Assembly (NCBI RefSeq): GCF_001422245.1
Contig: NZ_LMMM01000006.1
Span: 62,001 to 126,000, forward strand
DNA length: 64,000 nt
Direction of reading: 5' to 3'
From: Rhizobium sp. Leaf262
Lineage (GTDB): Bacteria; Pseudomonadota; Alphaproteobacteria; Rhizobiales; Rhizobiaceae
A program made the position numbers and the translations under genes. The notes beneath the pieces are model-generated. The model was not told the origin of the DNA, did not search any database, and saw nothing but the letters and a program-made list of their open reading frames with translations. Positions 40,312 through 48,809 of the stretch are shown piece by piece (positions within the stretch are counted from its first letter, which is position 1; each line of letters begins with the position of its first letter).

Positions 40312-41139
40312 ATGGTAGCCAGGACATTCTTCATCACTGGAGCAAATTCAGGCTTCGGATTGGCGATCGCTACCGCCGCAGTCCAGGCCGGTCACGAAGT
40401 CATTGGGACAGTCCGCTCCCAAAGCTCTCGTGAAGCGATGGCAAAGTCCCTTCCGGCACTGCACACGGTCATTTGCGACGTGACCGAATTCGATCGTATT
40501 CCAGAGGTCGTCAGGCAAGCCGAGGACAAGTACGGACCCGTTGACGTGCTGATAAACAATGCCGGTTACGGTCACGAGGGTGTACTCGAAGAGTCGCCGA
40601 TCGATGAGATGCGACGTCAGTTTGACGTCAATGTTTTTGGAGCGGTTGCGGTGGCCAAAGCATTTCTTCCCAGGTTCCGGGAGCGACGCCGTGGCTTTAT
40701 CGTCAACGTCACATCGATGGGCGGCATGATCACCATGCCGGGCATCGCGTATTACTGCGGCAGCAAATTCGCACTCCAAGGTATTTCCGAAGTCATGCGC
40801 TCGGAAATGGCACCTTTTGGTGTTCACGTTACGACACTTTGCCCCGGTTCCTTCCGAACGGATTGGGCAGGGCGCTCGATGATACGAACGGAGAGGTCGA
40901 TTGCAGATTACGACAGTCTATTTGATCCGATCCGCAAGGCCAGACAGGCCGTGAGTGGCAACCAACTTGGTGATCCTGAAAAGCTGGCCGCCGCCGTACT
41001 CACCCTCATCGAATCCGATAGCCCTCCGCCGCAACTTCTTCTGGGAAGCGATGCTCTCAAGCACGTAACGGAGCGGATCGACCGGTTGCAACAGGAAATC
41101 GAGGCGTGGAAAGCTCTCACTGTTTCGACTGATGGATGA
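40312..41139 (+). CDS. Short-chain dehydrogenase/reductase
   Basis: The 275-residue classical SDR has ITGANSGFG for cofactor binding, NNAGYGHEG, the catalytic Ser in VTSMGGMITMPG, and the Tyr/Lys pair YYCGSK. The position after strand two (VIGTVRSQS) favours NADPH. AAGGAG precedes the ATG. It is divergent from the AraC_N-type regulator at 39306, its probable controller. It resembles the SDR at 7724 in length and C-terminal extension. A GC-rich hairpin follows at 41197. Confidence 0.9.
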   Translation: MVARTFFITGANSGFGLAIATAAVQAGHEVIGTVRSQSSREAMAKSLPALHTVICDVTEFDRIPEVVRQAEDKYGPVDVLINNAGYGHEGVLEESPIDEMRRQFDVNVFGAVAVAKAFLPRFRERRRGFIVNVTSMGGMITMPGIAYYCGSKFALQGISEVMRSEMAPFGVHVTTLCPGSFRTDWAGRSMIRTERSIADYDSLFDPIRKARQAVSGNQLGDPEKLAAAVLTLIESDSPPPQLLLGSDALKHVTERIDRLQQEIEAWKALTVSTDG

Positions 41140-41196
41140 TGACCGGGTGTAAGGCACCCCGCGATCGCCGCACGCTGCCAGATACTAGACAGTCGT

Positions 41197-41212
41197 GCGG
41201 GCGTGTGCCCGC
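41197..41212. terminator. GCGGGC hairpin between convergent genes
   Basis: GCGGGC (41197-41202) pairs with GCCCGC (41207-41212) over a GTGT loop, between the SDR stop (41139) and the convergent acyltransferase end (41219). There is no T run, so it is only terminator-like. Confidence 0.35.
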
Positions 41213-41218
41213 TGGCCC

Positions 41219-41794
41219 TTACGGTACCCAAGAGACATCGTTTTTGACGACTTTCGCGGGGTTGCCTGCAACGACGGAACCCGCCGGAACATCTTTCACC
41301 ACGACCGCTCCGGCAGCTATCACAGCGCCGTCGCCGATGGTGACCCCTTTGAGGATCATGGAACGCATCCCGATCCAGACGTGATTTCCGATTGTAATGG
41401 GTGCGGCGTTAGGGCGTCCGACGATTGTGTGGCCATCCCAATCGCGGATTATAACCTGATCGGCGATGAAAACCTGCTCGCCAATCGTTATTTCATGGCC
41501 GCAGGATATCCAGCTGTTACGATTTGTAAAACCACTCCCCAATGTAAGCTTCGCCCCGCTTTGAATGCCGATCGTGCAGCCGCTATAGACATCGAAGCGA
41601 CCATTGAGATGGAGCTGTCCGTCGGGTTTTATAATGAGCTGCGTAGGCTCTGCCGGAAGACCTTTCCAAGCTTGACCAAGGCATATCTCGCCAGCGCCTG
41701 TTACTTGTCCTTCAACATGTGCTGTACCCCGATTGACCAGTCTGATTGACTTGTTTGCGCCGCGCCTTGTGATGATGCGAAATAGATTTGCCAT
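41219..41794 (-). CDS. Hexapeptide-repeat (left-handed beta-helix) acyltransferase
   Basis: The 191-residue protein has the repeated [LIV]-G-x4 pattern of left-handed beta-helix transferases: [46 protein letters not shown] and [51 protein letters not shown], a C-terminus typical of sugar O-acetyltransferases. The HxI and DWDGH segment carries the expected catalytic His region. The ATG at 41794 is preferred for length. It may acetylate a polysaccharide or lipopolysaccharide sugar. No glycan genes lie nearby, so the target is unknown. Confidence 0.87.
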   Translation of the reverse strand: MANLFRIITRRGANKSIRLVNRGTAHVEGQVTGAGEICLGQAWKGLPAEPTQLIIKPDGQLHLNGRFDVYSGCTIGIQSGAKLTLGSGFTNRNSWISCGHEITIGEQVFIADQVIIRDWDGHTIVGRPNAAPITIGNHVWIGMRSMILKGVTIGDGAVIAAGAVVVKDVPAGSVVAGNPAKVVKNDVSWVP

Positions 41795-42033
41795 GTGAAA
41801 TCCGAACTCTGGGAGAGACGCATATTTCGGGGAACGCAACGCGGGATAAAAGGGGAAGTCCCATCTGCCGTTATCCGTTCGAGTGCTTGTTTAGCACAAA
41901 GCGAAGGAATGCAGTTATGGTTTAAAGCTTAAAGCTTATGTCAGATTGCGCTCCTATCATTTTGTATCGCCTGCGACACCGCGACCGCGGGATATGGCTG
42001 TGGTAGAGCGGTTAGCTGCGGCAGACTGAGCCA

Positions 42034-42681
42034 TCATTGCGCTATGAACCCGATAACAGATATCGCCTCGTATGCTGCTGCCATGATCAAGGCGGGAATA
42101 ATGATGATGTAAATCTTGGCGGTTGCCACTAAGCCCGCTTTGTAACCCTGAATATGACTTTGCAGTCCATAAAGACCGGGTCTAAGAAACATTCTGCTAT
42201 GGATCCAGGCCGCCAAAGCCGCAAGTGCGTACGCAAATCCTTCCAGAAAAAGCGTGATGTAATGAATGAAGATTGATTGATCATTCGCACCGACAGGCGT
42301 GAAGAGAATTCCCCAAAGCAGAAAGCGAAGGCCCGTGACCAAGACACCGAGATAGGGCACGATAAAGGTCGGTAAAGTCGTCTGTAAGAAGCACGCCCAC
42401 ATCAGATTGACGAGGAATGTTACAGCCATGGCATACGGAATATTCCCTTCGGAATATGCCGACGATATGAGCCAACCGAGACTGCCGGATTCGCCGCCAT
42501 TTCGAAGCGCTCCGAGCCCACCTGGTCGGAGTTCCGGTATGACGAGCGTCAAAGCGGTGCCAGCTATGAAAAGTGCCACAAAGCTCGCTGCCAGCACGAA
42601 AGCGGTTTTCCGGTGGTATTTTAGAATTTCAAACAGTGTGGCTGTCTTCCGCAAAATGCACTCTTTCATCCGCCGCTTCAT
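42034..42681 (-). CDS. SpoIIM-like integral membrane protein
   Basis: The protein of about 215 residues has five or six hydrophobic segments (AFVLAASFVALFIAGTAL, AVTFLVNLMWACFLQTTL, IVPYLGVLVTGLRFLLWGILF, ITLFLEGFAYALAALAAW, IYIIIIPALIMAAAYEAI). The sequence of an Asn in the second segment followed by a later LFLEGFAY resembles stage II sporulation protein M-like membrane proteins, though I hold that only loosely. No start has a good ribosome site in this frame. Codons at 42756, 42681 and 42669 are possible, and a well-initiated small frame overlaps its beginning, so a frameshift is possible. It follows the molybdenum-hydroxylase operon on the same strand. Confidence 0.65.
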   Translation of the reverse strand: MKRRMKECILRKTATLFEILKYHRKTAFVLAASFVALFIAGTALTLVIPELRPGGLGALRNGGESGSLGWLISSAYSEGNIPYAMAVTFLVNLMWACFLQTTLPTFIVPYLGVLVTGLRFLLWGILFTPVGANDQSIFIHYITLFLEGFAYALAALAAWIHSRMFLRPGLYGLQSHIQGYKAGLVATAKIYIIIIPALIMAAAYEAISVIGFIAQ

Positions 42682-42775
42682 GCAGGCGCGCCACGGCATC
42701 CGATGGTGTCGCGGCGTGCCCCGTGTATAAAAACGAGTTTCTTCTAGCCATGGCATGCTGTCGTGCCATGGTCAT
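42629..42775 (-). CDS. Small frame with strong ribosome site, possibly the frameshifted N-terminus of the membrane protein
   Basis: A GGAGG lies 5 bases before an ATG at 42775, 16 bases after the Mo-subunit stop. The frame encodes 48 residues (MTMARQHAMARRNSFLYTG, then a helix-like ARLHEAADERVHFAEDSHTV) and overlaps the start of the membrane-protein frame by about 50 bases in another frame. Either this is a small protein, or the two frames are one gene with a 1-base error or mutation near 42630-42665. The upstream residues of the membrane frame (TRGTPRHHRMPWRACMKRR) look like out-of-frame translation, which favours the second reading. Confidence 0.4.
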   Translation of the reverse strand: MTMARQHAMARRNSFLYTGHAATPSDAVARLHEAADERVHFAEDSHTV

Positions 42776-42791
42776 ATTGCCTCCGGCGCTA

Positions 42792-44963
42792 TCAATGCTG
42801 GTGAAGCGCGGGCAGCAGGCTTGCCAGCCGGATTGGAAATTTGTGAACTCTGGCGCCACAGGCGTTATAAATAGCGTTGGCAAGGGCAGCGGATGATCCG
42901 CAATTCCCCAGTTCTCCCACGCCTTTGACGCCCACCGGATTTGCGTCCAGGTCCGGTCTGTCGATCAGGATGACATCAATGTCGGGAATATCTGCGTGGA
43001 CCGGCACCAGATATTCCGCCAAATCTCCATTCACGATGTTTCCGTAACGTGTATCAATTTCGGCAGCTTCACGAATGGCTGCCGAAACGCCCCATATCAT
43101 CCCTCCCAAAAGCTGAGATCTGGCTGTTTTAGGATTAAGAATACGGCCAGCGGAGAACACGCCGAGCATACGTCGAATCCGGACTTCGCCTGTTAAAGAA
43201 TGAACGCCGACCTCGATAAAGTGGGCACCGTATGTGTGACGCGACTTTGCTTCCCAGTCTGCGGTATTGGCAGAAGATGCAATTGTGCCTGTTGCCATCA
43301 GTCCTGAGGGATTTGCCTTCAAAACATCTGCTATAAAATTCGGGCCTGGTGAAACTCCTGCGCGCTCCAGAAGGGAGAGACACGCACGATGCAGGGCTGT
43401 CGCCGTGTTTGGTGCACCCCATGATCCTCCTGAACCTCCGCCGGGTGGCAGGCTTGAATGCGCCAAGGTAACGTCAATGTCCTCAACCTGCTGCCCAAGA
43501 AGTTCGGCAGCGATCTGGGCAAGAATCGTGTAGCTACCCGTGCCGATGTCGGTCAGGTCTGACCTGACCTCTATCCTGCCGTTTGGCCTTATGGCGACCT
43601 CGACTTCTGCTGACCCTTGAAAGTGAAAGCGAATGGCCGAAGCGACGCCCATTCCGATCAGCCACTGGCCATCACGCCGCTCACCCGGTTTCGCGCCACG
43701 CTCCGACCAACCAAACCGTTGCGCGCCGGTACGAAGACATTCGCCAAGGTCGCGCCCGGTCAGTGGGACGCCCGTCTCCGGATCGGATGTCGTATCGTTC
43801 AGAAGGCGCAATTCGACCGGATCGATCGACAGTTTTTCGGCAAGCTCGTCCATCGCTATTTCAACAGCGAGCAAACCTGTCATTTCGCCGGGCGCGCGAA
43901 CAGCCTCGCCGTTCGGCAGGTCGAGATGAAACGATTGATGACGTGTCAAGCGATGAGGAGCAGCATAGAGAGATCGTGTCACGGTGGCGGTCTGCTCGAC
44001 AAACGGATCGTTACGATTGGAGTAAATCAGGGCCTCATGGCCTATTGCCGCGAGGCGACCATCGGCGCTCGCACCCAGCCGAACCCGTTGCTGTTGCCAT
44101 GGGCGAAGACCTGTGAGGCCGAACATCTGTTGCCGGGTCAACGAAACCTTCACCGGGTGTCCTGACATTTTGGCGGCAACGGCAGCACCCATCAGGTCAG
44201 CGTGTACGGCAAGTTTCGAACCAAACCCACCCCCGACGAACGGCGCGGAGATGACCAGCCGCTCTTTCGACAATCCGAAAGCAGCCTCCAGGGATGTCTG
44301 AATATTGGTTATCGTCTGATGACTGGTGACGAGATTGAGAGTCTCGCCGTCCCACCACGCCAGCGTCGCATGCGGCTCCATGGGTTGCGACAGTTGCATC
44401 GCGGTTTCAAAGCTCGCATCGACCTGTACAGTGGACCCTGCGAAGCCGGTGTCGAAATCACCAACTCTGGTCGTGCCGACAAAGCCGGCCGCAGCCATTT
44501 CCTCATCGACAATTTCGCTCTCTGGAGAGTAGGCGAAATTCCCTTGGCCAGGCTTATACAAGGGCTTTACGGCGCGGGCCGCATCTCTCGCCTGTTCGAA
44601 GGTGTCTGCAACCACCAGAGCGACGGGTTCACCATAATGGTTTATCGTGTTGCTCGACAGGATGGGCCGTGCCCGGGTCGTAAAATTGGCGTTTGATGTA
44701 TCCAGCTTACCCTGTGGAATACAGTTTTTATAGGTGATGATCCGGCGAACCCCTTCCATCTTTTCAGCCGCCGTCACGTCAATGTCCAGGATTTCGCCTT
44801 GTCCTATGCTGGAAGTCGCAAAGACGCCAACCAAAGCCTTTAGGGCCGGGGCGTGCTCATAGGCGTAAGTTGCAGCGCCTGTTACCTTTTTTACGCCGTC
44901 CAGTCGGCTGACGGGTTTGCCGACGATGCGTGTGTCCGTGCTATCAGTATCGAGACGGATCAT
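42792..44963 (-). CDS. Molybdenum hydroxylase, Mo-cofactor subunit (PaoC-like, set 1)
   Basis: The 723-residue xanthine-oxidase-family subunit binds the molybdopterin cofactor. It has VGGGFGSKL, the QPMEPHATLAWWDG block, GEAVRAPGEMTGLLAVEIAMDELA, SGGSWGAPNTATALH, and the catalytic Glu in VKGVGELGNCGSSAA near the C-terminus. Length matches E. coli PaoC (about 730). It lacks a signal of its own and would be co-exported with the Tat-tagged 2Fe-2S subunit. It is third in the operon, and its start overlaps the FAD gene. It probably oxidises aldehydes in the periplasm, with aromatic aldehydes favoured from PaoABC, but the active-site pocket does not settle the substrate. Confidence 0.92.
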   Translation of the reverse strand: MIRLDTDSTDTRIVGKPVSRLDGVKKVTGAATYAYEHAPALKALVGVFATSSIGQGEILDIDVTAAEKMEGVRRIITYKNCIPQGKLDTSNANFTTRARPILSSNTINHYGEPVALVVADTFEQARDAARAVKPLYKPGQGNFAYSPESEIVDEEMAAAGFVGTTRVGDFDTGFAGSTVQVDASFETAMQLSQPMEPHATLAWWDGETLNLVTSHQTITNIQTSLEAAFGLSKERLVISAPFVGGGFGSKLAVHADLMGAAVAAKMSGHPVKVSLTRQQMFGLTGLRPWQQQRVRLGASADGRLAAIGHEALIYSNRNDPFVEQTATVTRSLYAAPHRLTRHQSFHLDLPNGEAVRAPGEMTGLLAVEIAMDELAEKLSIDPVELRLLNDTTSDPETGVPLTGRDLGECLRTGAQRFGWSERGAKPGERRDGQWLIGMGVASAIRFHFQGSAEVEVAIRPNGRIEVRSDLTDIGTGSYTILAQIAAELLGQQVEDIDVTLAHSSLPPGGGSGGSWGAPNTATALHRACLSLLERAGVSPGPNFIADVLKANPSGLMATGTIASSANTADWEAKSRHTYGAHFIEVGVHSLTGEVRIRRMLGVFSAGRILNPKTARSQLLGGMIWGVSAAIREAAEIDTRYGNIVNGDLAEYLVPVHADIPDIDVILIDRPDLDANPVGVKGVGELGNCGSSAALANAIYNACGARVHKFPIRLASLLPALHQH

Positions 44964-45940
44964 TATTTCTGCTCCTGTGCATCAATCAAGGCGGAGTGCA
45001 GAGCACGCTGCGCCAGCTCAATCTTGTATCTGTTATGCTCAGTTGGATTTGCCCCTTCGAGAGCCGCGGACGCGGCGTCCCGAGCGACATTTTCAGGGCG
45101 GCCGAACCCTCGGTTTTCGGCAGCTTCGACACGCCATGGCTTTGCAGCGAGGCCGCCGAATGCCAGCCGTTCGATGGCGACTTCGTTGCCGTTGATCTGC
45201 GCGATCAGTGCGACGGATACGGTCGCAAATGCGTAACTGGCTCGCTCGCGTACCTTGCGATAGACGTGTTTGCCGCTGATGGGGGCGGGAAGCTCGACTT
45301 TGGTTATGATCTCCCTAGCCTTCAGATTTGTCTCAATATGTGGTGTCTCATCGGGCAGTCTGTGAAAATCGCTGATCGCAATTTTGCGTTCGCCGTCTGG
45401 TCCCGTCACAACGACTGACGCATCCAGCGCGCGCAAGGCAACGGCCATGTCCGATGGGTGCGTTGCGATGCATGATGCACTCGTGCCGAGAATGGCAAGG
45501 TTGGCTGACAGTCCGTTGATCGCATCGCATCCTGAGCCGGGTTCTCTCTTGTTGCAGGCCATGGTCGTGCCGTAGAAATAGGGACAGCGTGTACGCTGCA
45601 TCAAATTACCTGCTGTCGTCGCTCGATTGCGCAGTTGGCCGGAGGCCCCTGAAACCAGTGCGCGCGTCAGGACGCCGTAATCACTCCGCACAGCGGGATG
45701 AGAGGCAAGGTCGGCATTACGGACTGTCGCGCCGATCCAGAGTCCACCAGCCTCGGTGACCTCAATTCCGTCCAGACCAAGGTGATTGACGTCAATGAGG
45801 TGGGGCGGCGTTTCGATCTGAAGCTTCATGAGGTCCAGCAAATTTGTGCCGCCAGCCAGTAATTTTGCGTCTGGATTTGTGCCTAGAAGAGACATGGCAT
45901 CATCGATTGAACGGGCACGGTGATAGATGAAGTCCCTCAT
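44963..45940 (-). CDS. Molybdenum hydroxylase, FAD-binding subunit (PaoB-like, set 1)
   Basis: The 325-residue subunit has the FAD-binding [33 protein letters not shown] and the CO-dehydrogenase-flavoprotein C-terminal domain ([17 protein letters not shown]). An insertion, [23 protein letters not shown], holds four Cys positions of the kind that bind the extra 4Fe-4S cluster in PaoB. The ATG at 45940 overlaps the 2Fe-2S gene stop by 4 bases; the longer frame to 45997 is rejected. It transfers electrons from the 2Fe-2S centres to FAD. Confidence 0.92.
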   Translation of the reverse strand: MRDFIYHRARSIDDAMSLLGTNPDAKLLAGGTNLLDLMKLQIETPPHLIDVNHLGLDGIEVTEAGGLWIGATVRNADLASHPAVRSDYGVLTRALVSGASGQLRNRATTAGNLMQRTRCPYFYGTTMACNKREPGSGCDAINGLSANLAILGTSASCIATHPSDMAVALRALDASVVVTGPDGERKIAISDFHRLPDETPHIETNLKAREIITKVELPAPISGKHVYRKVRERASYAFATVSVALIAQINGNEVAIERLAFGGLAAKPWRVEAAENRGFGRPENVARDAASAALEGANPTEHNRYKIELAQRALHSALIDAQEQK

Positions 45941-46584
45941 GCGCGTGTTCCTTTTGCATCGAGAATTGCCGCAATGATGTTGGGGTAAGCCGCGCAACGA
46001 CAGATGTTGCCGCTCATCCGCTCACGGATTTCCATCGCACTGCTATCGGGTGCGGCATTCAGATCCGCCGTGACCGCGCTGGGGAAACCGGCAGCCAGCT
46101 CGTCAAGCACTCCGACGGCTGACAATATCTGGCCGGGCGTACAGTAACCGCACTGGAAACCATCATGCTCGATGAATGCGCTCTGCATTGGATGCAGACT
46201 GTCTGCCGATGCCAGGCCTTCAATCGTGACTATCTCACTGCCGTCGTGCATAGCTGCCAGGCTCAGGCACGAATTGATGCGCCGACCATCCACAATCGCG
46301 GTACAGGCGCCACACTGGCCATGATCGCAACCCTTCTTTGTCCCGGTCAATGCGAGGTGCTCTCGAAGCATATCGAGAAGCGTTGTACGAGGATCAAGCT
46401 GAAGATCATGCTTCTGACCGTTGACAGTCAGGCTCACCAAATTCCGGGTTTTTGATGCCGGTTGTGCAGCGTCCGACTCCAAGGGGGTGACAAACGTCAT
46501 CCATGTTGCCGCCACGCCTGTCCCGACAACTTGATGAAATTGCCGACGAGTAAGGCCGGGTGCCTGGTCCTCAGTATCTGTCAC
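45937..46584 (-). CDS. Molybdenum hydroxylase, 2Fe-2S subunit with Tat signal (PaoA-like, set 1)
   Basis: The 215-residue subunit starts at GTG 46584 with GGAGATACAT upstream. A twin-arginine signal ([11 protein letters not shown] at residues 11-21) is followed by a hydrophobic region. Both 2Fe-2S domains are complete: a plant-ferredoxin type with [14 protein letters not shown] and NSCLSL, and the helical one with [10 protein letters not shown] and [12 protein letters not shown]. It is the first gene of the operon and carries the export signal for the folded heterotrimer. It is divergent from the LysR at 46905. Confidence 0.93.
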   Translation of the reverse strand: MTDTEDQAPGLTRRQFHQVVGTGVAATWMTFVTPLESDAAQPASKTRNLVSLTVNGQKHDLQLDPRTTLLDMLREHLALTGTKKGCDHGQCGACTAIVDGRRINSCLSLAAMHDGSEIVTIEGLASADSLHPMQSAFIEHDGFQCGYCTPGQILSAVGVLDELAAGFPSAVTADLNAAPDSSAMEIRERMSGNICRCAAYPNIIAAILDAKGTRA

Positions 46585-46904
46585 ATGTATCTCCCTTCAT
46601 GATTGCATCCGGCGATTTAAGCCGGCCAACTAAAATGTTGCATATGCATCAAGCACAACTTTTGGTTAGTGCTTGCAATGTTCACCTTCCCGCAATCAAC
46701 AGTAGTCACCACCCCGAGCCGATCGATAAAATGATTGTCCGGGAAACTTGGCGAATCCTCCGAAATTTCCAACGATGACTTTCACGGACCAGGTCGGTGG
46801 CGTAGGTGGCAAACCATGATGCTGTGTGTGGACCACAGCAAAAATCTAAAGATACCGGGGCGGATGAGGATTCCGTTTTTCCTTCAGGAGCTGTAGAAAA
46901 CTTT
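46585..46904. promoter_or_regulatory. Divergent control region with CAAGCAC-N12-GTGCTTG inverted repeat
   Basis: The 320 bases between the hydroxylase operon and the LysR gene contain no supported gene. A perfect 7-bp inverted repeat CAAGCAC (46650-46656) and GTGCTTG (46669-46675) with a 12-base spacer, next to GCATATGC at 46640-46647, lies about 70 bases upstream of the operon start. It is a candidate site for the LysR at 46905 or the AraC at 47897. Confidence 0.5.
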
Positions 46905-47888
46905 ATGAGCGATGAAATTTCCTGGGATGATCAACGCGTTTTTCTGGCTGTTCTGGAGGCCGGCAGCTTTGCAGCGGCCGCGCGTAAACTGGCGGTTTCT
47001 CATCCAACGGTTCGGTCCAGAATAGAGGTGCTGGAGAGCGCTCTTGGTGCGGTCTTGTTTGTTCGCTCTACGACGGGCCTAATCCCTACGGAACTGGCAG
47101 AAAGCCTTAGAAGACCGGTCACGGCGATGGCCCATGCGTCTCACTCCTTCCGTCGGGAGGCGGCTTCGAGCGGCGGGGTTTCCGGCGTCGTCCGGATGAG
47201 CGTACCGGAAATCATGGGTACTGAAGTGCTTCCGAAGATGCTCGCTGATCTAAGGATCGAACACCCAGATCTCCGGATCGAGCTGGTACTGAGCGACGTG
47301 TCTGCCGATTTGTTGACACGAGAAGTTGATCTCGCAATTCGCACCTATACTCCAACGCAAGGCGCTCTGGTTGCACGTAAGGCGGCGAATATTCCTCTTG
47401 GGCTCTACGCATCCACGTCTTATGTCCACAGACACGGCGTGCCAAAGAACCTTATGGAACTTGGAGATCACGACCTTATCGGTCCAGACCGAAACCGTGC
47501 AGATTGGGCTCTTGCGGTGTCTCTTGGTCTGACGTCAACCTCCAGCAACTTCGTCTTCAAGAGCGACAGCCATCCCGCGCAAGTCGCCGCACTTAGACAG
47601 GGGATCGGAATTGGAGTGCTGCAGACCCCTCTGGGAGAAACGGATCCCAACTTGATCAGAATATTGCCGGATGTCGATATTCACAAACTTGACGTCTGGA
47701 TCGTCGCACATGAGAATCTTCTCAAGGTTGGCCGCATCCGAGCCGCCTTCGACCATTTCGTGAAGTCGTTTCAGCGTTACCAACTTCTTGGGCGGCCAGC
47801 ATCCAGACCATCCGCCAATCCATTCATTGCGGCAGATATCATAGGTCACGATGCCGCTGCGTCGCTCAGTGTTCCAGAGGAATTGTAA
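46905..47888 (+). CDS. LysR-family transcriptional regulator
   Basis: The 327-residue LysR protein has the HTH block QRVFLAVLEAGSFAAAARKLAVSHPTVRSRIEVLESALGAVLF and an effector domain with GVVRMSVPEIMGTEVLPKML and LDVWIVAHENLLKVGRIRAAFDHF. I chose the ATG at 46905; an open frame upstream to 46806 has no family residues. The C-terminus carries about 30 extra residues. It is divergent from PaoABC-like set 1, hence its likely regulator, and ends 8 bases before the convergent AraC gene. Confidence 0.9.
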   Translation: MSDEISWDDQRVFLAVLEAGSFAAAARKLAVSHPTVRSRIEVLESALGAVLFVRSTTGLIPTELAESLRRPVTAMAHASHSFRREAASSGGVSGVVRMSVPEIMGTEVLPKMLADLRIEHPDLRIELVLSDVSADLLTREVDLAIRTYTPTQGALVARKAANIPLGLYASTSYVHRHGVPKNLMELGDHDLIGPDRNRADWALAVSLGLTSTSSNFVFKSDSHPAQVAALRQGIGIGVLQTPLGETDPNLIRILPDVDIHKLDVWIVAHENLLKVGRIRAAFDHFVKSFQRYQLLGRPASRPSANPFIAADIIGHDAAASLSVPEEL

Positions 47889-47896
47889 CGCTGGGC

Positions 47897-48778
47897 TTAA
47901 AACTGCCGCAGACTATTGATGTGTGTTGCGGGCGGCATGCCGAAGACCCTCGTATATTCTCTGGAGAATTGCGATGGGCTGCCATAACCAACCTGAAATC
48001 CAGCAGTCGCTGCGTCGAGCCCGTCACTGAGCATAAGTCGGCGCGCTTCCTGGAGCCGTAACTGGGTTCTGAATTCCAGTGGGCTCATATTGGTGATCGC
48101 TTTAAAGTGGGTATAAAAGGTCGAGCGACTCATACCGGCAACTTCGGCGGCTGTCTCTACCGGACATTGCTCCCGGTAGTGTTCGCGGATCCACAGGATC
48201 GCTCTCGCTATCTGCGTAAGGTGCGTGCCCGCATGCGCGATCCGGCGCACGTCATGACCTGAAGCGCCCGTGATAAGCCGATAGAGAATTTCGCGTTTTG
48301 CCAGCGGTGCAAGGGCGTCGATGTCCTGAGGAGTGTCTAGTAACTTCAAAAGACGCGTTGCGGCATCAATGATGCCGGGATCAACCTCATTGAGCAGAAG
48401 TCCCGCCGGGTTGCGTCCTGACGGTCGCTCGTTCGAAGGATACCGAACCGTCAGGTCAGCCAGTTCAGCGGTATCGAGGTCAAGCTGCATTGAAAGATAA
48501 GGTTTTTCCGGAGAAGCCTCTATAACCGCTCCCATGACTGGAAGATCAACCGAAGCGATAAGATAATTGGCGCTGTCATAGACGAAGCTTCTTGCTCCAA
48601 GTGTTGCACGCTTTCGTCCCTGTGCGACGAGGCAAAGTGCCGGTTCATAAATGACAGGCATTGGAAGCGTCGGCGTGGAACAGCGTATCAGCCTCAGACC
48701 CGGCAGCTTGGTTTCGAACGTGCCGTCGCATGGAGCATGTCGTTTAATGATTGCTTCGATCTGTTGTCTGTCTGTCAT
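47897..48778 (-). CDS. AraC-family transcriptional regulator (AraC_N type)
   Basis: The 293-residue protein has an AraC_N domain (MPVIYEPALCLVAQGRKRATLGARSFVYDSANYLIASVDLPV) and the C-terminal HTH pair (VETAAEVAGMSRSTFYTHFKAITNMSPLEFRTQLRLQEARRLM, FQVGYGSPSQFSREYTRVFG). The ATG at 48778 is preferred to the TTG at 48784. It is followed in the same direction by nothing and preceded on the same strand by the flavin amine oxidase gene (31-base gap), so the two may be cotranscribed. YqhC-like relatives sense aldehydes, in keeping with an island that makes and oxidises them. Confidence 0.9.
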   Translation of the reverse strand: MTDRQQIEAIIKRHAPCDGTFETKLPGLRLIRCSTPTLPMPVIYEPALCLVAQGRKRATLGARSFVYDSANYLIASVDLPVMGAVIEASPEKPYLSMQLDLDTAELADLTVRYPSNERPSGRNPAGLLLNEVDPGIIDAATRLLKLLDTPQDIDALAPLAKREILYRLITGASGHDVRRIAHAGTHLTQIARAILWIREHYREQCPVETAAEVAGMSRSTFYTHFKAITNMSPLEFRTQLRLQEARRLMLSDGLDAATAGFQVGYGSPSQFSREYTRVFGMPPATHINSLRQF

Positions 48779-48809
48779 TACCAAAATACTGCCGTTTGCC
48801 CTTTATTTG

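Noticed and set aside
43583-44165. Plus-strand frames of about 180 codons within the Mo-subunit region
   Set aside because: Antisense to the conserved Mo-cofactor subunit; several overlapping frames exist there, as expected for high-GC shadows.
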